Shown here piece after piece: positions 53,869-63,029 of a DNA stretch of 64,000 nt; positions within the stretch are counted from its first letter, which is position 1, and each line of letters begins with the position of its first letter. Under the pieces are notes generated by a model. The model did not search any database and was not told where the DNA came from. It saw only the letters and a program-made list of their open reading frames with translations. The stretch is from Actinophytocola xanthii (lineage in GTDB: Bacteria > Actinomycetota > Actinomycetes > Mycobacteriales > Pseudonocardiaceae), in NCBI RefSeq assembly GCF_001921205.1, contig NZ_MSIE01000046.1, forward strand, positions 1 to 64,000. The letters run 5' to 3'. Position numbers and translations under genes: made by a program.

Positions 53869-54129
53869 TCCCTGGAGATCGGCCGGGAACTGGCGGGCTA
53901 CCACGTCTCACCCGCGCGCGCCCTGAACGAGTTCGAGGCCCTGTACCGAAACGTGGCCGAGATCGCCACCCGTTTCACGGCTCTGTACGACGAGTTCGTG
54001 GGACCAGCCCTTGAGCGGCCCGAAGAGGACGGCGCGGTCACCCTGAGTCGCTTCAGCGCCCTCGGCGCCCAGGCGGTCTACGAACTCACTCGCCACTCCT
54101 TCCGCGAGACGAACGCCCGCCGCGAATGA
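53869..54129 (+). pseudogene. truncated protein of unknown function fused to the IS256 remnant
   Basis: The segment SLEIGRELAGYHVSPARALNEFE to SFRETNARRE is a normal-looking helical coding sequence of about 86 residues with no start of its own. Its beginning is joined to the transposase remnant. Probably an IS event removed the 5' end of a gene. I do not recognise the family. Confidence 0.4.
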
Positions 54130-54308
54130 GATTGCACCAGCTTCGAAGAAATGGACGACTGTCTTGTGATCTAGCGGATCGACTTGCTATACCTGTGGAG
54201 CCGTCGCCAGGCCACCGGATCCATCGATACCGGTGAGGCAGCGGCGAGTGTGACCTGGGGAGGCCATTGAACCGCCATTATCACGCTTTTCTCGACCGCG
54301 CCTGCTTT

Positions 54309-54346
54309 CTTTCGGTCGAATGTTTCGTTCGACCACTAACCGAAAG
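54309..54346 (+). promoter_or_regulatory. hairpin sequestering the ribosome site
   Basis: CTTTCGGT (54309-54316) pairs exactly with ACCGAAAG (54339-54346), and the inner TCGAA/TTCGA can extend the stem. The 3' arm overlaps the CGAAAGGAAA ribosome site of the next gene, so the folded leader could block translation. Confidence 0.55.
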
Positions 54347-54358
54347 GAAAACAATCCG

Positions 54359-54955
54359 ATGCGGAGAACCTTGACAGTACTGCTCGTCGTTCTCGCGACT
54401 TTCGTCGCGACGACCGGAAACTCGAGCGCCCACCCGTCCAACGGTGGCGTTACCGGCTCGTCGTTCGTCGACGGCGCGGGCGCACTGACCGACGACTTCG
54501 GCGATCATCGCGGCGAGTTAGGCAACTCGCTGTGCAACGGTTGCGCCGACTCGTTCAACACCGACCTCGTGGTGCTGTGGCAGGCAATCCTCGTGTCCGA
54601 GGGATTTCTCGGCTACAACGACCTCGACGGGCAGTTCGGCCCGAGAACGGCCGCGGCCACGAGATCGTGGCAGGGCCTTTACATCGGCGGCAGCGGTGTC
54701 GACGGCGAGGTGGGCAACCAGACCTGGTCCAGGGCGGACGACTTCCTCGTGTGGGGCAGTCCCGTTAACTATCTCGACAACTTCGTCGTATATCTGGGAA
54801 ACAACGGTGGACATGTGGGTTTCTATCGCGGCAACGAGAACCTCTACCACGATTCTGGGGCCTACGAGTTAGTTTTCGTCCAGGCGCCGAACGCCGGCAC
54901 TACCTGGGTCGCCTCCGGTAGCCGCATTCAGTTCTATTCGCTGACTGTAACCTGA
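54359..54955 (+). CDS. secreted peptidoglycan-binding-like protein
   Basis: A 198-residue exported protein with a signal peptide (about 1-25, cut near SSAHPSN). The middle (about 60-130) resembles the PGBD-1 peptidoglycan-binding fold (LWQAILVSEGFLGYNDLDGQFGPRTAAATRSWQ). The C-terminal part is beta-rich. Two TTA leucine codons occur (GELGNS and YELVFV), rare in GC-rich genomes and often a sign of developmental (bldA) control. The gene is more AT-rich than its neighbours and is flanked by IS remnants. AAAGGAAA precedes the ATG within a hairpin. Confidence 0.83.
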   Translation: MRRTLTVLLVVLATFVATTGNSSAHPSNGGVTGSSFVDGAGALTDDFGDHRGELGNSLCNGCADSFNTDLVVLWQAILVSEGFLGYNDLDGQFGPRTAAATRSWQGLYIGGSGVDGEVGNQTWSRADDFLVWGSPVNYLDNFVVYLGNNGGHVGFYRGNENLYHDSGAYELVFVQAPNAGTTWVASGSRIQFYSLTVT

Positions 54956-54972
54956 CTTGCTCCAATTCGACT

Positions 54973-55026
54973 GGCCGTCTTCCCGTTCCCAGGAATTCCG
55001 CTCCTTTCAAGTACGGGAAGACGGCC
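54973..55026 (+). terminator. 14-bp stem terminator
   Basis: GGCCGTCTTCCCGT (54973-54986) and ACGGGAAGACGGCC (55013-55026) pair perfectly around 26 nt, 17 bases after the stop of the peptidoglycan-binding-like gene. Confidence 0.75.
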
Positions 55027-55111
55027 TGGTCGGATGACAGCCGTCGCTGAGGTCCTCGCATAGCCGGGTCGCGAACGGCGCCGGATCCTCGGCAAAACCC
55101 ACGAGATCGTC

Positions 55112-55303
55112 GTGATCGAGGAGTTGGTGCCTGAGGGCCTGTGGGAGCGGGTGGAGCCGCTGCTGCCTGCGCGCCCGCCGCGTCGGAGTAGGTATCCGGG
55201 GCGGTTGCCGGTGGATGACCGGGCGGCGTTGGCGGGGATCGTGTTCGTACTCAAGACCGGGATCTCATGGCGGGAGCTTCCGCGCGAGGTGTTTGGATGC
55301 TCT
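55112..55303 (+). pseudogene. IS5-family transposase N-terminal remnant
   Basis: Encodes LVPEGLWERVEPLLP, then GRLPVDDRAALAGIVFVLKTGISWRELPREVFGCSG, the start of IS5-type (DUF4096) transposases. Homology stops abruptly where TCWRRLRDW is expected. About 60 of the usual 270 residues or more remain, so it is inactive. Confidence 0.82.
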
Positions 55304-55370
55304 GGGGGATCAAACCCCCTGCGATCCCGTGCGTCGACGAGCCTCTTGTGGTCACACCTCAGCGGCCCCC

Positions 55371-56219
55371 CTACCCGTCCTGGCGCCTCCGGTAGGCGCG
55401 TTGCTGGCAGGCACGCGAGCAGTAGACACGGGGTCGGCCGGAGGGCGGTTGCTCCACCGACTTGCCGCACATCGGGCATGTTTCATCACGAGTTTCATCA
55501 CGCTGGTGCGCGATGAGCATGTCGATGCCGTCCAACACGCGGGCCAGCCCGAACTCGAACGAGTCCTCCGGGGCGTCGTAGCCACCCGCCTCCCACAGGG
55601 CGGTGAGCGTGGGATAGCGGTCGAGGCGCTGGTAGAGCTCGTCCCGAGCACCCCACCAGTCCCGTTCACTCACCCCGCTGCGCCGTTCCTGCCGCGCGGT
55701 CTCCACCAGCGTCTGGGCCTCGGCGTGGACGAAGCGGGCGACGAGGTTCACCGCGGCGATCATCTGCGCCGCGGGGAGGCCGGTGTCCGCGACCGCGCTC
55801 AGCATGTCCTCGTAGGCGGCGACGCCGTTCGGGCCGGGCAGGTGACGACTGCCCCGCACCTCCGCCACCCACGGGTGGCGTCGTCGCAGGTCCCAGGCGC
55901 GTCGCGCGCACGCCTCCAGTCGGGCCCGCCAGTCACCCCGGGCGGCACGCGGAGGCGGGGCCTGTCCCTGCGCGGCGTCGAGCATGAGGGCGACGAGCTG
56001 GTCGCGTCCCGGTACGTGGCGGTAGAGCGACATGGTGGTGAAGCCGAGCCGATCGGCGATCTTGCGCATCGACAGGCCGTCGAGCCCTTCCTCGTCGGCC
56101 AGGTCGATCGCGGCACGCACGATCCTGCCCGTGCTCAGTCCCGTCCGCGGCTCCTGCTCCTCCTCGCGCCACAGCAGCTCCACGTCGTGATCAGGGTCCT
56201 CGGCGCCGCCTCCGCCCAT
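55371..56219 (-). CDS. TetR/AcrR regulator with C-terminal zinc finger
   Basis: A 282-residue regulator. The TetR HTH (about 28-75) reads LSMRKIADRLGFTTMSLYRHVPGRDQL. A helical ligand-binding domain follows to about 240. The C-terminus carries CPMCGKSVEQ and YCSRACQQRAYRRR, four cysteines that form a zinc-ribbon/MYND-like finger, an addition unusual for TetR proteins. AGGAGGGG precedes the ATG. It is divergent from the beta-helix gene with 64 bp between, which is the likely target. Confidence 0.9.
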   Translation of the reverse strand: MGGGGAEDPDHDVELLWREEEQEPRTGLSTGRIVRAAIDLADEEGLDGLSMRKIADRLGFTTMSLYRHVPGRDQLVALMLDAAQGQAPPPRAARGDWRARLEACARRAWDLRRRHPWVAEVRGSRHLPGPNGVAAYEDMLSAVADTGLPAAQMIAAVNLVARFVHAEAQTLVETARQERRSGVSERDWWGARDELYQRLDRYPTLTALWEAGGYDAPEDSFEFGLARVLDGIDMLIAHQRDETRDETCPMCGKSVEQPPSGRPRVYCSRACQQRAYRRRQDG

Positions 56220-56283
56220 TGCCCCTCCTCTCGTCTATGGTGTTATATCTTGTGTACATCGTAAACACGGAGAAAGGTGACGC
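56220..56283. promoter_or_regulatory. shared regulatory region of TetR and beta-helix genes
   Basis: This 64-bp divergent spacer is AT-rich for this genome and contains GTGTT and AACAC as the ends of a 29-bp segment (56239-56267). It must hold both promoters and is the probable TetR operator. Symmetry is limited to those ends. Confidence 0.35.
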
Positions 56284-57984
56284 ATGTCGGAGTTCTACGT
56301 CGATCCGCACGGTGACGACTCCTGGCCGGGCACCGAGCACCAGCCGTTCGCCACGCTCGGCCGAGCCGTGCGCGCGGCTCGGGAGACCACCGGGGCGGTC
56401 GTCGTCCGGCTCAGGGCAGGCCGGCACGTCCTGACCGAACCGCTCGAGATCACCAGAGGGAACCTGCTGTTCCAGCCCTACGGCCACGGCACAGCCGACC
56501 AGGGGAAGGCCGTGATCAGCGGCGGCAGACGAGTCACTGACTGGCGGGTGCGGAACGGCGTGTGGCTGGCCGACGTGGGCGACCTCGACACTCGCCAGCT
56601 CTACGTCGACGGCCGCCGGGCCGAGCGTGCGGGAACAGGCACGCTGCCCGGCGTCGTGACCTGCACCGACATCGGTTACGTCACGGACATCACGCTCGGC
56701 TGGCAGAGCCCGGCCGACGTCGAGCTCGTCTACCGGGGCGTCTACCCGTGGACCGAGGCGCGCTGCCCGGTGGCCAGCGTTGCCACCACCGACGGCACCA
56801 CGACCATCACCATGGCGCAGCCCGCGTTCTCCCGTGCCCACGACCTGTACAACTTCGCCTGGGAAGGACAGACCTCCCATGGCCCAGGCCTGCCAACCCG
56901 GGTGGAGAACGACCCGACCTTCCTCACCGAACCCGGCACCTTCGTGCTGGACCGCTCCCGCCCCGGCCACCACGTCCTGCACTACCTGCCGCGTCCCGGC
57001 GAGGAACCCGGCCAGACCGAGGTGGTCGCACCCGTGCTCGAGGTGCTGCTGCACGTCACCGGCGTCACCGACGTCGTGTTCCTCGGGCTGGTCTTCGCCG
57101 AGGCGACCTGGCTGCGCCCCAGCACCGAGGGGTTCCTGCACTACCACGGCGGCGGCTTCTACGAAGGCGGCCCGGTCGACAAGGTCACCGTCGTGGAGGG
57201 ACAGGCGTGGGTGACTGTCCCCCGGGAGTCGGCGGTGATCCCCGCCTGCGTCCGCGTCACCGACAGCACGTCGGTACGCGTCGAGGACTGCCGGTTCACC
57301 CGCCTGGGCGCCACCGGTCTCGGACTCACCGGCGGCGCGGACCTCACCGTGCGCGGCTGCGACTTCGACGACCTCGCGGCCTCCGGGGTCACGGTCACCG
57401 GCGGCCGGAACGTACTGATCGAGGACAACCGCGTCCACCGGACCGGTCTGGACTACTCCGGCTCCCCCGGCATCGCGGTCGGGGACACGCACGACTGCAC
57501 CGTGACCCACAACCAGGTCACGGACGTGCCGCACTGCGGTATCGTAGCCGGCCCCGCGCACGGCACCCGCGTCCTGCACAACCTCGTCACGGACTCCATG
57601 GGAATCCTCGCCGACGGAGGCGGCGTCTACCTGTCCGGTCCACAGGGTGACGGGCCCGACAGCGGCGCGCTCGTGGCCGGCAACGTCATCGCGGACACCC
57701 GCACGCCGTACAACTTCGGCCTCTACACCGACTACGGCGCCTCCTGGGTGACGGTGGAGGGCAACGTGGTCATGCGCGCCGACAACACCGCCGTCCTCCA
57801 GGTGACGCCGCCGCTGGAGAACGTCGTTTACCGGGGCAACTTCTGGGACGCCGACCCGCAGGGCAGCGAAGCCATACCGGAGGGCGTCACCTACGAGGAC
57901 AACACCACGATCACCGTCCCGAACGACCTGGACGCCGCCACCCGAACTATCCAGCACCAGGCTGGCCTACTCCGCCCACGCTGA
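56284..57984 (+). CDS. intracellular right-handed beta-helix enzyme (GH141-like)
   Basis: A 566-residue protein starting FYVDPHGDDSWPGTEHQPFATLGRAVRAAR, the same N-terminal signature as the secreted enzyme at 14166, followed by rungs such as NVLIEDNRVHRTG, CTVTHNQVTDVPHCG and TRVLHNLVTDSMG. It has no signal peptide and no lectin domain, so it probably acts on imported oligosaccharides. The ATG follows GAGAAAGG. It is divergent from a zinc-finger TetR regulator. The exact glycosidic specificity cannot be told from sequence. Confidence 0.82.
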   Translation: MSEFYVDPHGDDSWPGTEHQPFATLGRAVRAARETTGAVVVRLRAGRHVLTEPLEITRGNLLFQPYGHGTADQGKAVISGGRRVTDWRVRNGVWLADVGDLDTRQLYVDGRRAERAGTGTLPGVVTCTDIGYVTDITLGWQSPADVELVYRGVYPWTEARCPVASVATTDGTTTITMAQPAFSRAHDLYNFAWEGQTSHGPGLPTRVENDPTFLTEPGTFVLDRSRPGHHVLHYLPRPGEEPGQTEVVAPVLEVLLHVTGVTDVVFLGLVFAEATWLRPSTEGFLHYHGGGFYEGGPVDKVTVVEGQAWVTVPRESAVIPACVRVTDSTSVRVEDCRFTRLGATGLGLTGGADLTVRGCDFDDLAASGVTVTGGRNVLIEDNRVHRTGLDYSGSPGIAVGDTHDCTVTHNQVTDVPHCGIVAGPAHGTRVLHNLVTDSMGILADGGGVYLSGPQGDGPDSGALVAGNVIADTRTPYNFGLYTDYGASWVTVEGNVVMRADNTAVLQVTPPLENVVYRGNFWDADPQGSEAIPEGVTYEDNTTITVPNDLDAATRTIQHQAGLLRPR

Positions 57985-58084
57985 CCCGCACCGCCTCGAC
58001 GCCGGCGAGGTGCAAGTCGCACCGAAGGATCGGACGCTGAAGGTAAGCCGACGCGGATAAGTCCGACCCATCCAGCTCTTGCTC

Positions 58085-58115
58085 TTGACTTGTCGACCCA
58101 GAATCGGGCTATCGT
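58085..58115 (+). promoter_or_regulatory. candidate promoter of the CE3 esterase
   Basis: TTGACT (58085-58090) and TATCGT (58110-58115) are spaced by 19 bases. The spacer is longer than ideal. The CebR-type operator lies about 110 bp downstream, before the start codon. Confidence 0.3.
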
Positions 58116-58224
58116 AAGTTGCTGGCAACGCTTCCGACGCTTGATGTGCAGTACACATCCCGGAGGATTGCCTGTCGCGGCCCGCCAAACCCCCACGACG
58201 TCGTGGAGTTCCGGCTCATCGGAC

Positions 58225-58238
58225 TGGGAGCGCTCCCA
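58225..58238. promoter_or_regulatory. CebR/CelR-type operator, second copy
   Basis: TGGGAGCGCTCCCA again, identical to 12585-12598, 34 bp upstream of the CE3 esterase ATG and between the candidate promoter and the gene. A bound LacI-family protein would block transcription elongation or initiation. Confidence 0.85.
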
Positions 58239-58271
58239 GACAGGCGAGCAGGGCTTTCGAGGAGTAGAACA

Positions 58272-59381
58272 ATGAGGTTCTCATCGCGCACACACCTGCG
58301 ATGGCTCGTGGCGGCCGTGCTGGCCGTGGTGGCCGGCGCGGCCCTGCAGGGCGGCCCCGTCGCCGCGGAGTCCAACGGCGGCGTCCGCGTCATGCCGCTG
58401 GGGGACTCGATCACCGAGGGGACCCAGGTCCCCGGCGGCTACCGAATCGGGCTCTGGCAACGGTTCACCGGCGCCGGGTACCGCGTGGACCTCGTTGGCT
58501 CGCAGTTCAACGGTCCCCCGAGCCTCGGCGACCACGACCACGAGGGGCATCCGGGGTGGCGCATCGACCAACTCGACGCGAACATCGTCGGCTGGCTCAG
58601 GGCGACCACCCCGCGCACCGTGCTGCTGCACATCGGTACCAACGACATCCTGCAGAACTACAACGTCGCGGGCGCACCCGCCCGACTGTCCACACTCGTC
58701 GACCGCATCACCGCGACCGTGCCGAGTGCCGACGTCTTCGTCGCCACGATCATTCCGCTGGCCAACGCCGGTCAGGAGGCGGCCGTCCGCGCGTTCAACG
58801 CCACGATTCCCGGCATGGTGCAGAGCAAGGTCAACGCCGGCAAGCACGTCCACCTCGTTGACATGCACGCCGCGTTGACCACCGCCGACCTCATCGACGG
58901 CATCCACCCCACGGCGACCGGCTACGACAAGATGGCCGCGACGTGGTACGCCGCGCTGCGCTCCGTACCCGGGACCATCGGCGAGCCCAACAACGCACCT
59001 GGCCAGCGGATCGTCGGCACGCAGTCGGGCCGCTGCGTGGACGTGCCGAACGGGACGACGACCAACGGCACGCAGGTGCAGCTGTGGGACTGCGGCGGTG
59101 CCAACCAGTCATGGACCCGCACCGCGGGCCGGCAGCTCTCGTTCAAGGGCACCGCATGCCTCGACGCGGCCAACCACGGCACGACCAGCGGCACCCAGGT
59201 GATCATCTGGACCTGTAGCGGCCAGGCCAACCAGCAGTGGAACGTCAACGCCGACGGCACCATCACCGGCGTGGAGTCAAACCTGTGCCTGGACGCCGCC
59301 GGCCAGGCCAGCGGCAACGGCACGAAGCTCGTCCTGTGGACGTGCAACGGCCAGCCCAACCAGCGGTGGACTCTGCAGTAG
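58272..59381 (+). CDS. secreted CE3-type SGNH esterase with RICIN domain
   Basis: A 369-residue secreted esterase. The signal peptide ends near AAESNG. The SGNH domain (about 37-235) has Ser46 in GDSITEG, Asn in GTNDILQ, and Asp209/His212 in DGIHPT, and its DHDHEGHPGW region is like CE3 acetylxylan esterases. It would deacetylate xylan. A RICIN trefoil (about 245-369) with QQW and QRW repeats follows. GAGGAG precedes the ATG. It lies directly downstream of a CebR-type operator and 35 bp before the next enzyme gene. Confidence 0.92.
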   Translation: MRFSSRTHLRWLVAAVLAVVAGAALQGGPVAAESNGGVRVMPLGDSITEGTQVPGGYRIGLWQRFTGAGYRVDLVGSQFNGPPSLGDHDHEGHPGWRIDQLDANIVGWLRATTPRTVLLHIGTNDILQNYNVAGAPARLSTLVDRITATVPSADVFVATIIPLANAGQEAAVRAFNATIPGMVQSKVNAGKHVHLVDMHAALTTADLIDGIHPTATGYDKMAATWYAALRSVPGTIGEPNNAPGQRIVGTQSGRCVDVPNGTTTNGTQVQLWDCGGANQSWTRTAGRQLSFKGTACLDAANHGTTSGTQVIIWTCSGQANQQWNVNADGTITGVESNLCLDAAGQASGNGTKLVLWTCNGQPNQRWTLQ

Positions 59382-59416
59382 CGACCGACGCCTCTCCCCT
59401 GTCCCAGGAGGCTCCC

Positions 59417-62400
59417 ATGAGACACGCCATGACCACGTTGCTCGTCGTGTTCGCCAGCGCACTGCTGGTGATCACCATGGCCGGGCCCCCGGCGCCCGCC
59501 GCTCCCGCAGCGGGCGAACGCGTGCTGCTGTTCACCAAGACAGCCGGTTTCCGGCACGACTCCATCCCCGCCGGTGTGGCGATGTTCCAGCAGATGGCGA
59601 GCGAGAACGGGTGGCAGCTGACCCACACCGAGGACTCGACCGTCTTCAGCGACGCCACGCTGTCCACCTACGACGTGGTCATCATGTTCCAGACTTCCGG
59701 CATGGTCTGGACCACGGCGGCGCAGCGCACCGCGGTCCAGAACTACGTGCGAGGCGGGGGCGGCATCGTCGCCATCCACAACGCGACGGACATGAACATC
59801 GAGAACGAGTTCCCGTGGTGGGACCAGATGCTCGGGATGACCATGACCCAGCACTCGGCCACCGTCGCGGGCACCGCCAAGGTCGCCGACCAGGCGCACC
59901 CGTCCGGGCAGGGCCTGCCACAGCGGTGGAACCGCACCGAGGAGTGGTACAACTTCAACCGCAACGCCCGTGGTGACGTGCACGTGCTGGTGACCGCCGA
60001 CGAGACCACCTACGACCCCGGTCCGTCGCGCATGGGCAGCGACCACCCCATCTCCTGGTGCCGCAACTTCGAGGGCGGCCGGCTGTGGGCGACCGCCATG
60101 GGGCACCAGGCTTCCGCGTACTCCGAGCCGCTGTTCCGCAGCCACGTCCTGGGCGGCGTGCGGACCGCGGCGGGCACCCTTCCGGCCGACTGCGGCCCCA
60201 CCGTGTGGTCGAGCTACGACAAGGTCGAGCTGGACAGCAACACGGTCGCGCCCGGCACGCTGGACGTGGCACGCGACGGTCGGGTCTTCTACACCCAGTA
60301 CGGCGGACAGCTGAAGATCTACCGGCCGAGCAGCAGGACCACGGTGACCGCCGGCACGCTCAACGTCTACACCGGCGGCGAGGACGGCCTCGCCGGCGTG
60401 GCACTGGACCCGAACTTCGCCACCAACGGCTGGCTGTACCTGTACTACTCGCCGGCCGGGTCACAGGAGATCAACCGCGTGTCGCGGTTCACGGTCAACG
60501 GCGACACGCTGGACCTGGCCAGTGAACGGGTCCTGCTGTCCATCCCGGCCGCGCGGCAGTCCGAGCCGGGACACACCGGCGGATACCTCACGTTCGGTCC
60601 CGGCGGGAACCTCTACGTCGGCGTCGGCGACGACGTCAACCCGCACGAGTCCAGCGGCTACACACCGATCGACGAGCGCTCCGGGCGCAGTCTGTTCGAC
60701 GCGCAGAAGACCGCGGCCAACACCAACGACCTGCGCGGCAAGATCCTGCGCATCCATCCCGAGTCGAACGGCACGTACACGGTCCCGAGCGGAAACATGT
60801 TCGCGCCGGGCACCGCACAGACCCGGGCCGAGATCTACGCGATGGGCTTCCGCAACCCGTTCCGGTTCACCGTCGACACCGACGGCACGATCTACATGGC
60901 CGACTACGGTCCGGACGCCGGTGCCGACAACGCCAACCGGGGCCCCGGCGGGCTCGTCGAGTGGAACGTGATCAAGTCGCCGGGGTACTACGGCTGGCCG
61001 TACTGCGTCGCGAACAACGTCCCGTTCAACGACTTCAACTTCGCGAACAACGTCTCCGGCGCCAAGTTCAACTGCGCCGCACCGGTCAACACCTCCCCCA
61101 ACAACACCGGGCTCACCACCCTGCCGGCGGCGCGACCGGCCACCGTCTGGTACGGCAACGGCAGCAACGGCGACGCCTTCCCGGAGATGGGCAGCGGCGG
61201 CGAAGCGCCGATGGCCTTCCCCGTGTACCACTACGACCCGAACAACCCGTCGCCGACCAAGTTCCCGCAGTACTTCGACCGGACACCGTTCTTCGGCGAG
61301 TGGGCGCGCAACACGATGCACGAGTTCCGGCTCGACTCCTCGGGCGCCCTGCTGAAGATCAACAGATTCCTGTCGAACCTGACCTTCAGGTCCCCCATGG
61401 ACATGAAGTTCGGTCCGGACGGCTCGATGTACCTCCTCGAATGGGGTAGCGGGTTCGGCAGGGACAACCCCGACTCCGCGCTCTACCGCATCGACTACAC
61501 CTCCGGCGACCGCGCACCGGTCGCCCGCGCGACCGCGACCCCGTCGTCCGGCGCGGCGCCACTGACCGTGAGCTTCTCCAGCGCCGGGTCCTCCGACCCG
61601 GGCGGCGGCGCGCTGACCTACCGGTGGACCTTCGGCGACGGCGCCACCGCGACGACGGCCAACCCGTCACACACCTACACCACCCGCGGCCAGTTCAACG
61701 CCCAGCTCACCGTCACCGCCCCGAACGGGCGGACCGGTGTCGCCAACGTGCCGATCACCGTCGGCAACACCGAACCGACCGTTCGGATCACGACTCCCCC
61801 GCACGGCGGCATGTTCGACTTCGGCGACCAGATCCCGTACTCGGTGACCGTCACCGACGCCGAGGACGGCACGATCGACTGCGGCCGCGTGATCACGACA
61901 CCGGCCCTGGGCCACGACGAGCACGCACACCCGCTCGACCCGCAACCGGGCTGCTCCGGCGTGATCACCACCCACGACGGCGGGCACAGCGCCGACTCCA
62001 ACCTGTTCTACGCGGCCGACGCCGTGTACACCGACAACGGGGCGTCAGGCGTGCCCGCGCTCACCGGACGGACCCAGGTCGTGCTGCAGCCCAAGCACAA
62101 GCAGGCCGAGCACTACAACCGCTCGTCGGGGATCCGGGTCGTCGCCCAGGCGGGCGCGGAGGCGGGCGGACGCATCGGGGACATCGACAACAACGACTGG
62201 ATCTCGTTCACCCCGATGAACCTGACCGGCATCAACCAGGTGTCGTTCCGGGTGTCCTCCCCGGGGCCGGGCGGCACGATCGAGCTCAGGGCCGGGTCGC
62301 CGACCGGCACCCTGGTCGCCACGGCGACCGTGGGCAGCACGGGCGGCTGGGACAGCTACGCGAGCCTCGCACCGGTCGCGGTGACCCGTCCCTCGGGCAC

Positions 62401-62866
62401 GGTGGAGCTGTTCGTGGTGTTCAAGTCCACCGCCGCCGCTCCGTACGACCTGGACTCGATCACGTTCGTGGGTCCCGGCGTCGGCACCCCGGGCGAGGCG
62501 ACGGCCGGTCCGATCACGGGCGCGGGCGGCAAGTGCGTCGACGTCAACGGCGGCAGCTCCGCCGACGGCACCCCGCTCGTCATCTGGACCTGCACCAGCG
62601 GCACCAACCAACAGTGGACCCGCGACGGCACCACCCTGCGCAGCCTCGGCAAGTGCATGACCGCCAGCGGCACGACCGACGGCAGCGCCGTCCAACTGTC
62701 CACCTGCAACGGCGGTGCCGGCCAGTCCTGGACCACCGGCACGAACGGCGCACTCGTCAACGCCGGCAGGTGCCTCGACGCCGACGGCGCCGGCACCGCC
62801 GACGGCACCCGACTCATCGTCTGGAGCTGCCACGGCGGCACCAACCAGCGCTGGACCCTGCCCTGA
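59417..62866 (+). CDS. secreted ThuA/sugar dehydrogenase/PKD/CBM6/RICIN fusion
   Basis: A 1149-residue secreted multidomain protein. The order is: signal peptide (about 1-32); ThuA-like domain (about 35-250, RVLLFTKTAGFRHDSIPAG, GGIVAIHNATD); PQQ-type glucose/sorbosone dehydrogenase beta-propeller (about 265-690, GEDGLAGVALDPNF, GVGDDVNPHESSGY, YAMGFRNPFRF); PKD domain (about 700-790, SFSSAGSSDPGGGALTYRWTFGDG); a further beta domain; CBM6 (about 895-1020, KHKQAEHYNRSSGI); and RICIN (about 1030-1149). It probably oxidises sugars near bound polysaccharide. The ATG follows AGGAGG. It is probably co-transcribed with the CE3 esterase. Confidence 0.9.
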   Translation: MRHAMTTLLVVFASALLVITMAGPPAPAAPAAGERVLLFTKTAGFRHDSIPAGVAMFQQMASENGWQLTHTEDSTVFSDATLSTYDVVIMFQTSGMVWTTAAQRTAVQNYVRGGGGIVAIHNATDMNIENEFPWWDQMLGMTMTQHSATVAGTAKVADQAHPSGQGLPQRWNRTEEWYNFNRNARGDVHVLVTADETTYDPGPSRMGSDHPISWCRNFEGGRLWATAMGHQASAYSEPLFRSHVLGGVRTAAGTLPADCGPTVWSSYDKVELDSNTVAPGTLDVARDGRVFYTQYGGQLKIYRPSSRTTVTAGTLNVYTGGEDGLAGVALDPNFATNGWLYLYYSPAGSQEINRVSRFTVNGDTLDLASERVLLSIPAARQSEPGHTGGYLTFGPGGNLYVGVGDDVNPHESSGYTPIDERSGRSLFDAQKTAANTNDLRGKILRIHPESNGTYTVPSGNMFAPGTAQTRAEIYAMGFRNPFRFTVDTDGTIYMADYGPDAGADNANRGPGGLVEWNVIKSPGYYGWPYCVANNVPFNDFNFANNVSGAKFNCAAPVNTSPNNTGLTTLPAARPATVWYGNGSNGDAFPEMGSGGEAPMAFPVYHYDPNNPSPTKFPQYFDRTPFFGEWARNTMHEFRLDSSGALLKINRFLSNLTFRSPMDMKFGPDGSMYLLEWGSGFGRDNPDSALYRIDYTSGDRAPVARATATPSSGAAPLTVSFSSAGSSDPGGGALTYRWTFGDGATATTANPSHTYTTRGQFNAQLTVTAPNGRTGVANVPITVGNTEPTVRITTPPHGGMFDFGDQIPYSVTVTDAEDGTIDCGRVITTPALGHDEHAHPLDPQPGCSGVITTHDGGHSADSNLFYAADAVYTDNGASGVPALTGRTQVVLQPKHKQAEHYNRSSGIRVVAQAGAEAGGRIGDIDNNDWISFTPMNLTGINQVSFRVSSPGPGGTIELRAGSPTGTLVATATVGSTGGWDSYASLAPVAVTRPSGTVELFVVFKSTAAAPYDLDSITFVGPGVGTPGEATAGPITGAGGKCVDVNGGSSADGTPLVIWTCTSGTNQQWTRDGTTLRSLGKCMTASGTTDGSAVQLSTCNGGAGQSWTTGTNGALVNAGRCLDADGAGTADGTRLIVWSCHGGTNQRWTLP

Positions 62867-63029
62867 CCCGCTCACCGAGACCGGAGTCCTGATGCCTGAC
62901 CACACCCCCGAGCAAGCCCAGGTCCGACCTCGATCTCGACGCCTGCTCGGCCGCCCTGACCGACGCTCTCCACGTGGCGTCGAACGAACCGCCGACTCGG
63001 CTCCCCGACCCCGCACGAAAGGCCCGTTC

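Noticed and set aside
55305-55345. Hairpin GGGGG-ATCAAA-CCCCC as a possible tRNA arm
   Set aside because: No full cloverleaf can be formed around it. More likely debris at the IS5 remnant end.
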